DNA from: Castanea sativa
Taxonomy: Eukaryota > Streptophyta > Magnoliopsida > Fagales > Fagaceae
Assembly: GCF_040712315.1 (NCBI RefSeq)
Contig: NC_134017.1
Coordinates: forward strand, 48,419,636 to 48,483,635
Direction of reading: 5' to 3'
Length of the DNA: 64,000 nucleotides
A program made the translations under genes and the position numbers. Position 1 is the first letter of the stretch, and each line of letters starts with the position of its first letter. The notes beneath the pieces were generated by a model, which was not told the origin of the DNA, made no database searches, and worked only from the letters and a program-made list of their open reading frames with translations. Below are positions 47,254 to 58,710 of this stretch, piece by piece.

Positions 47254-48184
47254 CTGTGTAAATTTGTTATTTACAACTATTTTGTGTTGGCCTTAATTCC
47301 GTGCCAAATTTGATTGTAATTATGTTCAATCACGTTTACCTTGAATTTTATGTGGGATTTCATTATATGGGTTGTGTGTGAGAGAGAGTGAAGACTCAAG
47401 CGCCTATTGAAGACAAAGTGGATTTCGCAAGAAGTTTTATGAGAGGCCTTCCCACGAAGTGAGTCACGTGCAGAGCACATAACTAGAATGCGAAGAGTCA
47501 TGACAAGAATGCGAAGAGTCATGACAGTTGGTTTTCACTAGATAAAACCCTTGAGAGTTAGAGACTGTTATACCCACAATCCTCTACACAATCCTTTGTG
47601 GTTTTCCTCAACTTCAACCTCTCCATATCCATATCCATGAAAGGTTGATAGCCCAAACACTTACCATACCCATTTTGAGTGTAAGGTGAGGTTTTGGTGC
47701 TGCTGGGAAGCATTGGAAGAAGCCAATTGTTTGGCGGATGCAATCGGGCTGAATTGCGTGATCCGGAGAGCTAGAGAAGACAAGGCTTCGTTAAGTCAGT
47801 TGGTAGCAGGAGCTTAGAGGGCTCAAGTACATGGGATAGACTAGGCTTGGAGGGTCTTTTGTTATTCGTGTACTCCAAGTTATCCTCTAATAGATCTATT
47901 TACTGCTTGGAGGGCGGCAGAGAGGTTTTTCGCCGAGTTCTTTGGTTTCCTCTTAAATAACACATCTCAGCATTATCTTGTGTTTGCATCCTTCTTCCCT
48001 ACTCTTTTAGCTTTCATATTATTGTTGATATATGTTGAATATGGCTTAGAGTAGTTTTATTGTATGTTTGCTCACATTTACTCTATTCTGCACTTAATTT
48101 AAGTTAGAGTAAAATCAACTGAGCCGTAATTTTTAACTTAGGGGTCTAAACAGCTCTTGTGTTTTCACACATATTCGAGCTTTC
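47254..48184 (+). mobile_element. Insertion in the minisatellite, probably a solo LTR
   Basis: It separates two halves of the minisatellite. Begins near TGTAAATTTGTTATTTACAAC. GGAGGGCGGCAGAGAGGTTT, CATCTCAGCATTATCTTGTG and TAGAGTAAAATCAACTGAGCC are a pattern I associate with plant Copia-type LTRs. Flanks GACTG and GACCG could be a 5-bp TSD, but no clear TG...CA ends exist, so class and limits are tentative. No coding region. Confidence 0.5.
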
Positions 48185-48316
48185 TGACCGAAATGCCCCC
48201 CAAAACCTATAAAATGACCAAAATACCCCCAAAACCTAAAATTTAGTAAAATACCCCCTAAACCTAAAACACGACTTAATTACCTCTAAAACCTAAAAAA
48301 TGACTGAAATACCTCC

Positions 48317-48916
48317 TGATGATGCACAGAAAATCAGTAGGCTGCATGCTCTGGGCTTCAATGGGCCAGTGATTGCTTAAAAGGCTTGAAAAGAAAAAAA
48401 CACAAGATCAAAGGTGACCGGGGTGAACTGGCCAAGAACCCTTTGATGCTTAAGTTAGTTTTTTCTCTAGAATTCGAGAATTCCAACTTTATTAAGAGTC
48501 GTGAAAAACTTACCTCCATTTGATGTGGATGAGTCCTTATATAGTAAATTCTTGGAGTGGTTACTTGTCTAGTAACTTCTCCAATATTTGTGGAAGTTAG
48601 AAAGTTTAGACTTAACTTCCATAACCACTATAGAAGTTAGAATGTTTAATCTTATCCTTTACAACTTCCCTTGGAAGTTGAGTGCTTAGTAGCGATGAAC
48701 AAGGATTCGATAACACGTGGCTCGAATTACAAGTTCACATGTTAGGGGGTTGTCCAGGCACTTTCCTGCATGGACGATTGTCTTAATATAAATGGCCTTC
48801 TTATGTTAAGAAGACCTTTCTGCTCTGGACGACTCTTGTGGATGAAATGGAGTTAGTCTCTACTTTGGACGACTCATATGGACGAATTAGAGTTGGTTTA
48901 TTTTTGTCCACCATCA
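48317..48916 (-). repeat. 3' LTR of the Gypsy element
   Basis: 600 bp copy of the 5' LTR; ends CCATCA at 48916 (plus strand), followed by the polypurine tract (minus ACAAGAGGGCAAC). Confidence 0.9.
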
Positions 48917-49211
48917 GTTGCCCTCTTGTCCGAAGGTCATCCAGGATAATATAGAATTCACAGTTGTCTTTAGACATGGGTCTTCATGTTAGACGAATTG
49001 GAGTTGGTTTATTTTTGTCCACCATCAATTTCCTTCTTGTCCGAAGGTCATCTAGGATAATATAGAATTCACAGTTGTCTTTAGACATGTGTCTTCATGT
49101 TAGACGAATTGGAGTTGGTTTATTTTTGTCCACCATCAGTTTCCCTCTTGTCCGAAGGTCATCCAGGATAATATAGAATTCACAGTTGTCTTTAGACATG
49201 TGTCTTCATGT
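48882..49211. repeat. 111-bp tandem repeat across the 3' LTR boundary
   Basis: The unit 48917-49027 is repeated at 49028-49138 and partly at 49139-49211; the 36 bases before 48917 are the end of the preceding unit. Each unit has a polypurine-like CTCTTGTCCGAAGG block and the LTR terminus TTGTCCACCATCA, so the LTR/internal boundary exists three times. Confidence 0.9.
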
Positions 49212-49342
49212 GAGTAGTTAGACATTGCGCTACATGTCATTCTCTTACTGAAGACTAGTCGTGTCGATTTAATTTTTCAAGGAAGATGCCACATGGCGAC
49301 CCCTGGTTGGTTACGTCGATTCAGATACCAAATTTCATCACC

Positions 49343-49350
49343 TATAAATA
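49343..49350 (+). promoter_or_regulatory. TATA box of the antisense gene
   Basis: TATAAATA in CACCTATAAATAGTGGAATTCC, 157 bases before the first ATG (49507), with a C/T-rich stretch about 30 bases downstream, as usual for a plant transcription start. Confidence 0.6.
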
Positions 49351-49506
49351 GTGGAATTCCTCTCCTACCCTTTACATTTCATAAATTTTCTCCTCTGACA
49401 TTTGTCTTCTAGCACCTCGCCTAGGAGTCTTCCCGCGTCTTTAGGCCCCTTCCGTCTAGAGCAAGGTAATCTCTTAATTCTCGTCTTTAAGTTTTCCTTT
49501 CTCGTC

Positions 49507-51462
49507 ATGTCTAGGGTTTTCGTTTCTTCGCCTAGTAATAGCGTTAATAAGGAGATAGACAAATACCATGATAGCACAAGTTATAGTGGCTCTAGTAATA
49601 GCAGTAGTAACAGTAGTAGCTGAGGGAACACCACAGATGAGCAATATATGTTTGGTGTCCCTGGGGTTACCTTAGAAGTACTTCAGGAACAACTAAGGAC
49701 GAGGGCAGCCTCTGGATCAAGAGCTGGCACCTCAACGAATGTTTCCTCGTCCATTCCCTTAGATAAGGTAAAGAGAGTGTATAGTTGTGCCGTCGATATT
49801 CCTTCCAAGACAAACGAAAGGAGACTCACTTCCCTTAGGAGTTAGTACTAGATTCCAGATGACCTTAACCCTAGGTTAGCCGCCCAAGGGGAGTGGTGTT
49901 GTGACCCTCGACTTGGAATAAGGGTTTACAAAGCTAATCTTTTAGGGGAGCTTAGGTTACCCCTTAATGCCTTTGCTAGAGAGTTGCTCACCAAGTTTGG
50001 TCTAGGTGTTTGTCAGTTTAATCCTAACACATGGAGGTTGGTAGTCTCTATGCAAGTTTTATGGAGAGAAGTTTTTGAAGGGGACCGTCCTATCACTATG
50101 GGCGAGTTCCTCTATTGCTACAAATCATCTGAGATTAGCCAATCCCTTGGCTTTTACCAATTCACAACTAAGGGAAGGGACTATAAATTAATAAAATCAC
50201 TCTTAACATCTGATAGAAACTGGAAGACGGAGTTTTTCTTCGTCTTTGGCTTCGAGGCTAGAAACCCTGTTGAGGTTGGCAGGGATCCATTCGCCCCCTA
50301 CACTGGAGAGATAAGGAACATTCGTCTAGAAAGTATGTTTCTTCTTATTCAATATTTTCTATCTTCTTTTTATAATTGTCTAACCCCTTTTTCCCTTTGT
50401 CCTATTGCAATTGTCCTGTTGCAGCTATTAGACAGCCATCGTTGAGCAGCTTCTACCTTGGACGCGTCTAGAAGGCTTATTTACATGCTGATAGAAGCTT
50501 TCACTCATTAGTCACTCTCCAATGTCTTGCAACTTGGGGACTTGTTCTTGAACCATCTCCTGAAGCTTTAGCTCACGAGCTCACTGTCCGTAGACGTGAG
50601 TTCTTCCCTTCCTTTTTTCTCTTCTCTTTTTGTTTAAGAATTTATTTTTAATATTATTGTTTAGATGATTCTAACTTTATTCTTCTCAGGGATGGCAACC
50701 ATGAAAGAAAACAAGAGAAAGGAGGTGGTGGACGAGGTGACCAGGCCAAAGGCTCAATCTTAGCCTTGTCTTGCTGTGGGAAAGAAAAGAAAAAATTTGT
50801 CCAAGACAATGGACCTGGAAAACCTCCCTAGTCGTCGAAAGAAAAAGAGGGTGAAGCATAAGTCGTCTAAGACTGGGGTCTTTAAATCAGGCTTCACTGT
50901 CCCTTCTTCCACTCAACAGCCATCCATCCAAATTCATGACGTGGATTCGTCTGAACTTGGTGGAGTCACTCCATCTATGACCGCTGCACCTGCCTTGTCT
51001 CAACCTCGTCCCAGAATTCCTATGAATCTCATTGAAAATGAGGATTTGGCTTGGGAGAGGTTTCAAAAGGCTATGATCGACGAGGACATAGCTGCATGCT
51101 ATGACATGTCTTTAAAAGAGTTTGAACATTTTGATGTTCACGATCTTTTCAAGGTTTGTAAGCACTTTTACCTCGTCTTGTCAATTTACATCCCTCTCGT
51201 CCAACGTAATTTTTGACTTTTCGTGTAGGGTATGTCCAAGTTCATTGTGGGGTCCATGCAAGCTACAGAAATGGACAAGGAAAGAATCAAGCTTGAGACG
51301 AGGATCTAGCAGATTAAGGAAAAATGTAGGAGTTGTGCTAAAAAGGAAGCCAAGGGGTTGGACAAGATTAAAGAGCTTAATCTTGGGGCTACAAGCTCTC
51401 TCCTCCTAACGAGTTCTGAGGACGTGAATATCGAGGATGATGCTTCCACCCAGCCAACCTAG
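49507..51462 (+). pseudogene. Antisense four-exon gene in the Gypsy element (Transposase_28-like), decayed
   Basis: Opposite to gag-pol. Exon 1 (49507-50332) begins MSRVFVSSPSNS and has a Ser-rich part, then LRLPLNAFARELLTKFGLGV, NTWRLVVSMQVLWREVF and YKSSEISQSLGFYQFTTKGR, resembling the 'putative gypsy type transposon' (PF04195) family. Introns: GTATGT (50333) to GCAG (50424); GTGAGT (50596) to CTCAG (50689); GTTTGT (51154) to GTGTAG (51228). The phases match at all three joins. Exon 3 is basic (KKRKNL, RRKKKRVKHK, a likely nuclear signal); exon 4 is a short charged helix with EMDKERIKLETRI. Stops: TGA 49621, TAG 49843 and 49849, and one TAG each in exon 2 (50467), near 50761, 51307 and 51460. 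Function unknown. Confidence 0.7.
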
Positions 51463-52547
51463 GACGAGCCTAAAACTGGAGATAAACCCTCGCAGTAAAT
51501 GTTTGAAATTTTACCACCTTTTTTCCTTCTCTCTTTCTTTTTCTTTCTTTTTTCTTTTTTTTTTTGTTAAGTATGAGGTCTGTTGTTTTGGACCATTTAA
51601 ATTAATCCAAGTACACTTTACTCATCCACAATCTTGAGGATGAGCTTTAATACATTTATGCATTTTTTTATAAGGGTTTTTAGATGGTGGTCATCTACCC
51701 TTTTAAACTTCCATGAATGAATATTTACTATTGAACATGTTATTGTATGGACAATTTTCCATGTTTACATCACCCATATTATACTAGTTTTAAGCATGGT
51801 CCGTCCACTTATGAAGGCGCTTAGCTCGTCCATGTTAGAATGATTTCATCATGTTCAGCACCCTTATTATTCTTTTTTGTTTACAAGTAAAACTCGTCTT
51901 ATGAATGGCATTGCCTCCTCCAACTTTATTCGTCCGAAGATTTGACTTAGTTGGTGCTATTTTTCATCCATAGGCTAGACGATTTATACTCGTCCTTAGG
52001 AAAGACGTTTCATCCATAGGCCGGACGATTTATACTCGTCTTTAGGCAAGACGTTTTCAACTTTTACTCTTCCAAAGATTGGACTGACGTTTTCAACTTC
52101 TACTCTTCCAAAGATTGGACTGCTTTGACTGGCTATGTTTATCCATGGACTTTGAATCGTTCTTACGTGCATGTTTTTCCTCATCCGTTAGTTAGAAAAG
52201 TATACCTTAGGCTTTACCTCGTTGAGTGCTTTTAGACAAATATATCTTAGGTTTATTTTCTTCGCTTTATCCTTATTTCAAGAAAAGCCTATAGACGTTT
52301 CATCCCTACGTCCAGAGAGTTATTCGTCTTTGGACTTTAGCCTTCTTGTGGATTAGTATGAATGAAATCATAAATTAAAAATACTTATACAAACAGATAA
52401 ACAAGTACATGAATTAGTCCATCACAAATTCGTCCATAGATACCACAAAGATAGAAACTAATGCACTTTTAGGGAATTAACATATTTAAAAACACGCTGT
52501 AGTAGTAATAAACATAAGCAAATATGAGGAAAACAACACATAGCTTC
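51463..52547. other. Spacer between antisense gene and solo LTR
   Basis: No gene. It has two short tandem duplications: a ~47-bp CATCCATAGGCxxGACGATTTATACTCGTC motif at 51966-52050 (described by its shared parts GACGATTTATACTCGTC) and a ~36-bp GACGTTTTCAACTTxTACTC motif at 52050-52121. CGTCC/GGACG motifs are frequent, as in the LTRs. Confidence 0.6.
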
Positions 52548-53402
52548 TGTACTTTTTAGACCCCTTAAAAACATAACCATATTAACCTAGTTATTTAGCC
52601 AAGTGATTAACTTAGGTAAATTATGCAGATCTAGGTTAACACATATAAATCATATCATTGTAAAGTGCGGAAAATAAAGAACACAACAATCTGATAACCT
52701 AGGAAAACCAAACTGGTAAAAAACCTAGGAAGGATTTAACCTAGCTATCCTCAAGGTAAAACTAAATCCACTATGAAAGGATTGAAGTTTACACAATAGC
52801 GACTTATACCACTAACATCCTATTGTTACCTCGAGTAGAAAACTTACTATCACGACCCTATGATAGCTCCAAGTCTACGGACTACTTCTTTCCTTGGCCT
52901 TTGCAAAACACAAACACCCACATTTGTGACTTTGAGATCCCACTCAAAGGTTTAGCAACACAAACTCTGCTGTTTGTAACTCTAAGACCACCCTTGAAAG
53001 TTTAGATCATCAGCACCTTTGATGACTAGAAAATGCAGCAACTTCTACAACTCCGAATCTTGAGATTCTTCAAGTAATAACGTCGGTAGAAGATATGAGA
53101 GAGCCTTTTAGGAACAAAACCCTAAATAAAAAAGAGGCACACTCTTCTCTCTCTGAAAAACCTTATAAAAACTTGCATAGGGTTTCCTTTATATACTAGG
53201 AGAAGTAGATCTGAAACCCTAATCCTTAATGGGCTTGAACTACTGTTGGGCTTAATTAAAATTCTGCAAATACGACTTTCAATCGATCGAGCCTGTTCTT
53301 TGATCGGTCGAACCAGACAAACTCTGAAATCTTCTTTCTGTAACTTGTATGTTCTTGTGTGTTCACGATTTGCCAATTGTTCTAAACTTTTAGAACCTAA
53401 CA
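52548..53402 (-). mobile_element. Solo LTR, Copia-like, inside the Gypsy element
   Basis: 855 bp with TG...CA ends (minus strand TGTTAGGTTCTAAAAGTTTAG to GGTCTAAAAAGTACA) and a perfect 5-bp TSD, GCTTC, at 52543-52547 and 53403-53407. TATATAAAGG on the minus strand near 53195 is a likely TATA box. No internal region remains, so LTR-LTR recombination removed it. Confidence 0.9.
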
Positions 53403-53457
53403 GCTTCAACTTCATCCATGATGCTCATCCATGGTGATACTCATCCAGGTAAACCCT

Positions 53458-54499
53458 TCATTGGTAGTATCTTCTCAGATGCTCAACGTTCCAAGGGTGT
53501 TCTAGCTTCCATCCATCTAGGGCTTCCAAGTAGTATGACCCCTGCCTTTTGCAGTTAATTACCCTATAGGGTCCTTCCCAATTAGGCCCTAGCTTTCCAT
53601 GGGCTGAATTTCTAGTTGCCAAGGAAACCCTTTTTAGGACGAGATCCCCAATGTTGAAGAGCCTGGGTTTCACCATTGCATCATATTGTCTGGCCATGAG
53701 GTTTTTGTACCTTGCTGTCCTTTGCTCAGCATTCTTCCTTATTACCTCGTCTATCAGGTCAAGGTTTAGACGAAGTTGTTCTTCGTTATCCTCATCCTGA
53801 TACTTCATCACCCTGTGGTTTGCCATGTGTACTTTCGCAAGTATCACAGCTTTGCTCCCATAGGCTAGTTTGAAATGAGTTTCCCCTATGGGGGTCCTCA
53901 CAGTTGTCCTGTAAACCTATAGAAAACCTGGTAGCTCATCTAGCCATACTCCCTTTACCTCCTCAAGTTGAGTCTTGATGATTTTCAATAAGAATCAGTT
54001 TGCAACTTTCGCTTGTGGGTGGGAGGGTGAGGGATAATGATTCTTGATTCCAAATTGTTCACAAAATTCTCTGAAAGGTGTGTTGTCAAATTTTCGTCCA
54101 TTGTTACACCAGTACTCCGAACCTACATACGATACTCTTCCAAACAAAGTTTTTGACATTCTATTTAGTGATCTTGGCTAAGGGTTCAACTTCCACCCAT
54201 TTAGTAAAGTGGCCGATCCTTACTACCAGCAATTTCATTTGCTTGGTTCCAAGTAGGAATGGACCTAAGATATCCAGTCCCCATTGTGCAAAGGGCCATG
54301 GGGCCATCATAGGGGTGAGATACTCTGACAGCTGTCTAGGGATGTTGCTGAAGCATTGACATTGGTCACACACCTTAACGTAGGCCTTAGCATCTGCTTG
54401 AATAGTTGGCCAGTAGTAACCTACACAGACGATTTTATGGACTAATGCTTTCGCTCCTGAGTGGTTTCCACATGCTTTTTCATGAACCTCCCTCGACAC
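53458..54499 (-). pseudogene. Gypsy integrase, broken
   Basis: Integrase joins the cDNA to the chromosome. 54499-54161 contains the zinc-binding HHCC part (HEKACGNHSGAKALVHKIV then CDQCQCFSN) and the first core Asp (WGLDILGPF). A middle part is read only in pieces across frame changes (NGRKFDNTPF near 54085, HPQAK near 54015). 53901-53458 is the C-terminal domain with GDLVLKRV, GKLGPNWEGPYRV and WNVEHLRRYYQ at the end. The second Asp motif and the Glu region are damaged, so it is inactive. No chromodomain follows. Confidence 0.85.
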
Positions 54500-54559
54500 A
54501 TAGTTTTACTCAACCGGAGCTAAGCACCTTAAGTAGGGCTAAGAGAAGCCTTTTTTATA

Positions 54560-55416
54560 TTATACCTCATCTATGAGGACATACTTAGAAGCTTTGATCC
54601 TTAATTTTCTAGCCTCGTCCTTATCCTCCAGAAGCCTTCCATCTTTGAGGTAAACTACTATTGGAGTCATCCAATTTCCTTCTCCTGCAATTTGTTGTAC
54701 CTCTGAAAGGTCTATGATTGGCATGTATTGGACTTTGTCATACTCGTCCATAGCCCCCCTATTGAAGCTACCTTTGCCAAGACATCTGCTTCCACATTTT
54801 TCTCCCTTGGGACCTACAAAAAACTGGCTTCCTTAAATTTTTTGATAAGTCGCTTCACCTGACTAAGATACTTCTTCATTCGATCTTCCTTAGCTTCACA
54901 CATTCCATTTACTTGATTTATGATCAACTGAGAATCTCTGTGGATGACTGCTGACTTTGCCCCTAAGGACTTGGCCAATTCCAACCCTTTAAGGAGAGTT
55001 TCATACTCAGCTTCATTATTGGTTGTCTGATACTGTAGACGAGCTACATATTTCAACTTGTCTCCCTCAGGGGATTTTAGCACAACTCCAATTCCTCTTG
55101 CATATAATGTGGATGAACCATCTACATAGAAAACCCATCTTTGAGCTTCAATCATCTCGTCTAACCCACCTTGGTTGGGAGTGAACTCTGCAATGAAGTC
55201 TGCCAAGACTTGAACCTTTATAGCGCTTCTTGGTTGGTACCTAACATCAAACTCGCTAAGTTCTATTGCCCATTGGATTAGGCATCCTACGGCTTCCAAC
55301 TTGTTCATCGCCTTCTTGAGTGGATGATTTGTCAAGACATTGATGACATGAGCCTGAAAATAATTTCGTAACTTCCTGGAAGCCGTGACCAAAGCAAAAG
55401 TTAGTTTTTCCATCAT
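54560..55416 (-). pseudogene. Gypsy RNase H domains (RT-linked end and archaeal-type)
   Basis: 55416-55200 continues the RT-linked RNase H (EKLTFALVTASRKLRNYFQA, NHPLKKAMNK, AIELSEFDVRYQPR, ADFIAEF). 55160-54814 is a second domain: VFYVDGSSTLYARGIGVVL (Asp), TNNEAEYETLLKGLELAKS (Glu), HRDSQLIINQVNG (Asp). The (T)NNEAEY wording is typical of the extra archaeal-type RNase H of Tat elements. 54751-54560 is a linker with MPIIDLSEV. A deletion of about 28 bases near 55440 (the part between GKR and ALRGAEGQYP) shifts the frame relative to RT. Confidence 0.85.
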
Positions 55417-55439
55417 GGGGTACTGTCCTTCCGCTCCCC

Positions 55440-56400
55440 TCAGCGCTTTCCTTCTTCTCTAATCAATGCCAAGCTCACTACATGTGGAGACACTGCCAAA
55501 TACAAGTATAATTCTTCACTTGGTGTGTACGGGTTCAGCAAAGGAGCTATTGTGAGATAGGATTTGAGATCTTGGAAGGCCTTTTGACTCTCGTCCGTCA
55601 ATTCGAATGCCTTCTTGAGAACCTTGAAAAATGGTAAACACTTGTCAGTAGCTTTGGAGACAAATTTGTTAAGAGCGGCAACTCGCCTAGTGAGATATTG
55701 GACTTCCTTGATGTTCCTTGGTGGTTCCATGTTCAGTATCACTTGAATTTTATCAGGATTTACTTCAATTCCCCTATGTGGAACCATGAACCCAAAAAAT
55801 TTTCCTAACGAAACTTCTAAAGCACACTTGCTCGGGTTCAACTTCATGTTATATCTTTAGAGTGTTTCGAAGGTCTCTTAAAGGTCGTCCAGGTGCTTTT
55901 CCTCTTCCAAGCTCTTTACCAACATATCATCTACATAAACCTCCACATTTCGTCCAATCTGTGGACAAAACATATGGTTAACTAGCCTTTGATAAGTTGC
56001 CCTTGCGTTCTTCAAACCAAAAGGCATCGCCTCGTAGCAAAATAAACCTTGGCTGGTAATGAAAGATGTCTTCCCTCAATCCACCTCATCCATCCTTATT
56101 TGATTGTAGCTTGAGAAGGCGTTCATGAAACTTAGCAATTTATGATCTGCAATTGAGCCCACCAGCTGGTTAAAGCATGGCAATGGATAGCTATCTTTGG
56201 GGCAAGCTTTTTTCAAATTGGTGAAGTCAACACACATTCTCCACTTGCCATTTGCCTTCTAGACCATCACTATGTTTGCCAACCAATCCGAGTAATAAAC
56301 TTCCTAGATAAATTTCGCCGTGGTCAACTTCTAGACTTCTTCTTTAATGGCATTATCTTGTTCAGGAGCAAAAACTCTTTTCTTTTGACGTATGGGCTTA
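55440..56400 (-). pseudogene. Gypsy reverse transcriptase, six internal stops
   Basis: Blocks in order on the minus strand: RINVYPSSKPIRQKKRVF, KANGKWRMCVDFTNLKKACP (first catalytic Asp region), SYPLPC, SFMNAFSSYNQIRM (catalytic Asp of the D-A motif altered to Asn-Ala), KTSFITSQGLFCYEAMPFGL, VEVYVDDMLVKS (YVDD core) and MKLNPSKCALEV. TAA/TAG/TGA stops at 56331, 56304, 56259, 56076, 55878 and 55857 all sit in one unshifted frame. The YVDD core is kept; the change from the usual FMDAFSGYNQI to FMNAFSSYNQI removes one catalytic Asp. Confidence 0.9.
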
Positions 56401-56599
56401 GAGGAAGGATATACGTTTATACGATGGGTAATGACACTTAGGTCAATACCTGGCATGTCTTCATGACTCCACGCGAACACATCAATGCTCTTCTTTAAGA
56501 ACTGGACAAGATCTTGCTTTGTCTTCTCTCCCATGCTTGCACCAACCTTCGTATATTTTTCAAGGTTACCCTCTTCTAGGGGGATGTCTTCTAGCACTT

Positions 56600-57110
56600 C
56601 TATGGACTCCGTGGTAATTCTTTTCTCATCTATACTCATCGTCTGCATGTGCTTGTCCATAGCCAACATGGCTAGATAGCATTCTCTGGCGGCTAATTGA
56701 TCCTCCTGCACTTGACCTACTCCATGATCTGTTGGAAACTTAACAGATAAATGGTAGGTAGAGGTTACTGTTTTCCAACTGTTTAAGGTCGGTGTTCCAA
56801 TAATAGTGTTGTATGAAGACAAACAGTCCACAACATGGAAGTTTACCTCTTTTTCTATCTGCGGTGGGTACACTTCTACCACCACAGGCAATGTAATGGT
56901 ACCCACGGGTTGTACTTTCATCCCTCCAAATCTCACCAATGGCAAATGCACTAGACGAAGTTGATCTCGTCCAAGCCTCATTTGTTGGAAGGCTGGATAG
57001 TATAAAATTTCTACTGAACTCCCATTGTCTACTAACACCCTCCTAGTCGTATAATCAGCAATGAGCAATGTGATGACGATCACATCTTCATGTGGGTGGT
57101 GAACCCTTTA
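56600..57110 (-). pseudogene. Gypsy aspartic protease region
   Basis: Minus-strand frame with RVLVDNGSSVEILYYPAF (active-site D-N/T-G-S motif), LPVVVEVYPPQIEKEVNFHV and SSYNTIIGTPTLN (the ILG-like flap partner region). It belongs to the same frame as gag and RT. A TAA at 57108 separates it from gag. Retropepsin processes the polyprotein. Confidence 0.85.
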
Positions 57111-58640
57111 AGCGTCCTCATCCGTGAATGTAATCGCTTGTTCATCTGCTCCCTTCGTCCTTGGGGGTCGTCCAGAGAGTTGGACTTTTTGCACCACCTT
57201 CAGATACGTCTTCCTTGACTTAGAAGACTGACTCGTTGAGGTCCCTCCTATAATAACCCTTATTTCTCCGAGCAGGGGTCGTGATGATTCTTTTACCTTT
57301 CCCTTCAACTTCTCATCCTTGTTATCTCGTCTAAGGAAGTTTCTCAATTTTTCTTGTCTGATGAGATTCTCTATCTATTGCTTTAAGTCAAAACACTCGT
57401 CTGTGTCATGCCCATGGTCTCTATGGAAGCGGCAATACTTATTCCTATTGCGCTTGTTGGGATCTCCCTTCATTTTTTCTAACCATTTCAAGGATGGGTC
57501 ATTCTTGATCTGCATAAATACTTGTTCAAGTGGCATGTTCAGGGGCGTATATTGTTGACTTCTTCCTGAAGAACTTGTCTTTTTATTATATCGATCTTTC
57601 TTCTCTCCCATTCGGGCCTTCTTTGGATGAGAACCTTGCTCTGGATAGCGCAGGATATCTGCTTCCATTCTCTCAGCCTTTTTCCTCTTCTTGGCTATGA
57701 TTGCGTCTTATATATTCATGAAGTTTTGGGCTGAATGGACAAGTTCAACCATGGCTTAAGGCTCTTGCTCATAAAGCTTATGTATGAATAAATCAGAATT
57801 AACTCTGTTATGGAAGGCCACCAATAACAACTTGTCGTCTATCTCATCTACCATCAAGGCTTCCCTGTTGAAACAAGTAATGAAGGACCGCAAGCTTTCA
57901 TTTTCCCTTCGTTCTATGGTTAATAGGCTAGACGAGGAACGCTTGTGCCTTTGCCCTTCAATAAAATTGTTGACAAACAGCTTACTCAATTCTTCGAAGG
58001 AACTCACAGTGTTTGGAGGTATCTTACTGAACCACACTCATGCTGGCCCTTTAAGGGTCGTAGGAAAGGCCCTACACATAACCTCGTCTGGAACCCCTTG
58101 ATGATGCATTGTAGTCTTGAAAGTAGCAATATGATCAAAAGGATCATGCGTTCCATCATATGAGTCCAAGGAAGGCATCTTGAACTTGGAAGGCATGGGA
58201 TGACTATTGATGGAAGGCATAAAAGGGGAATCAGTCTGATGGACTAGATCATCTACAGGATTCACCCTTCTCATGTTCTCCCTCATCTCGTCCATGGCCT
58301 TCCTTATCTGATCCATCTCCCTCTCCAAGTGTGGCACCCTTCACGAGGTGGTACCCCTTGATTGATTCTCAGGCTTAGCGTTTTCTCTTTACCTAACTTC
58401 TTAACTCTGGGCTTGCCCTTCCATGTATCTTTCATGGTGTTGCCTCCTTAAATTAATCTCCCTAGTTAACTCTTAGTTCTGACGAGTTAATTCCGCCATG
58501 GCAGCTACCATGGACTGTATGTGTTGGATGGAAGGCGGTTGCATGACAGGTGCTGACTGACGATCATGGTTATGATTACTAGAAGCATTCCTACTCTCCT
58601 TATGGCTTGGACTAGTGGCTATCGATCTTGTCCGAACCAT
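57111..58640 (-). pseudogene. Gypsy gag, eight internal stops
   Basis: Probable start MVRTRSIATSPSHKES at 58640. The Retrotrans_gag core includes PSLDSYDGTHDPFDHIATFK, VWFSKIPPNTVSSFEELSKL, RRENESLRSFITCFNREAL and DLFIHKLYEQEP. Downstream is a zinc-knuckle-like CRFHRDHGHDTDECFDL block. Stops lie at 58473, 58401, 58389, 58341, 58038, 57756, 57708 and 57375, all in one frame without a shift. Confidence 0.88.
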
Positions 58641-58688
58641 GCAGCCTTTTGTCGAAGGAAGACAAATTGCAAAACACAAAGTCAACCT

Positions 58689-58705
58689 TCCCACATACGG
58701 CGCCA
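58689..58705 (-). other. Primer-binding site of the Gypsy element
   Basis: Minus strand TGGCGCCGTATGTGGGA lies a few bases inside the 5' LTR. TGGCGCCGT is the usual start of the Tat-group primer site. Confidence 0.8.
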
Positions 58706-58710
58706 GCTAA

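Noticed and set aside
47558..47743. 61-codon frame in the ~0.9-kb insertion
   Set aside because: No similarity to known domains and located in an LTR-like sequence.
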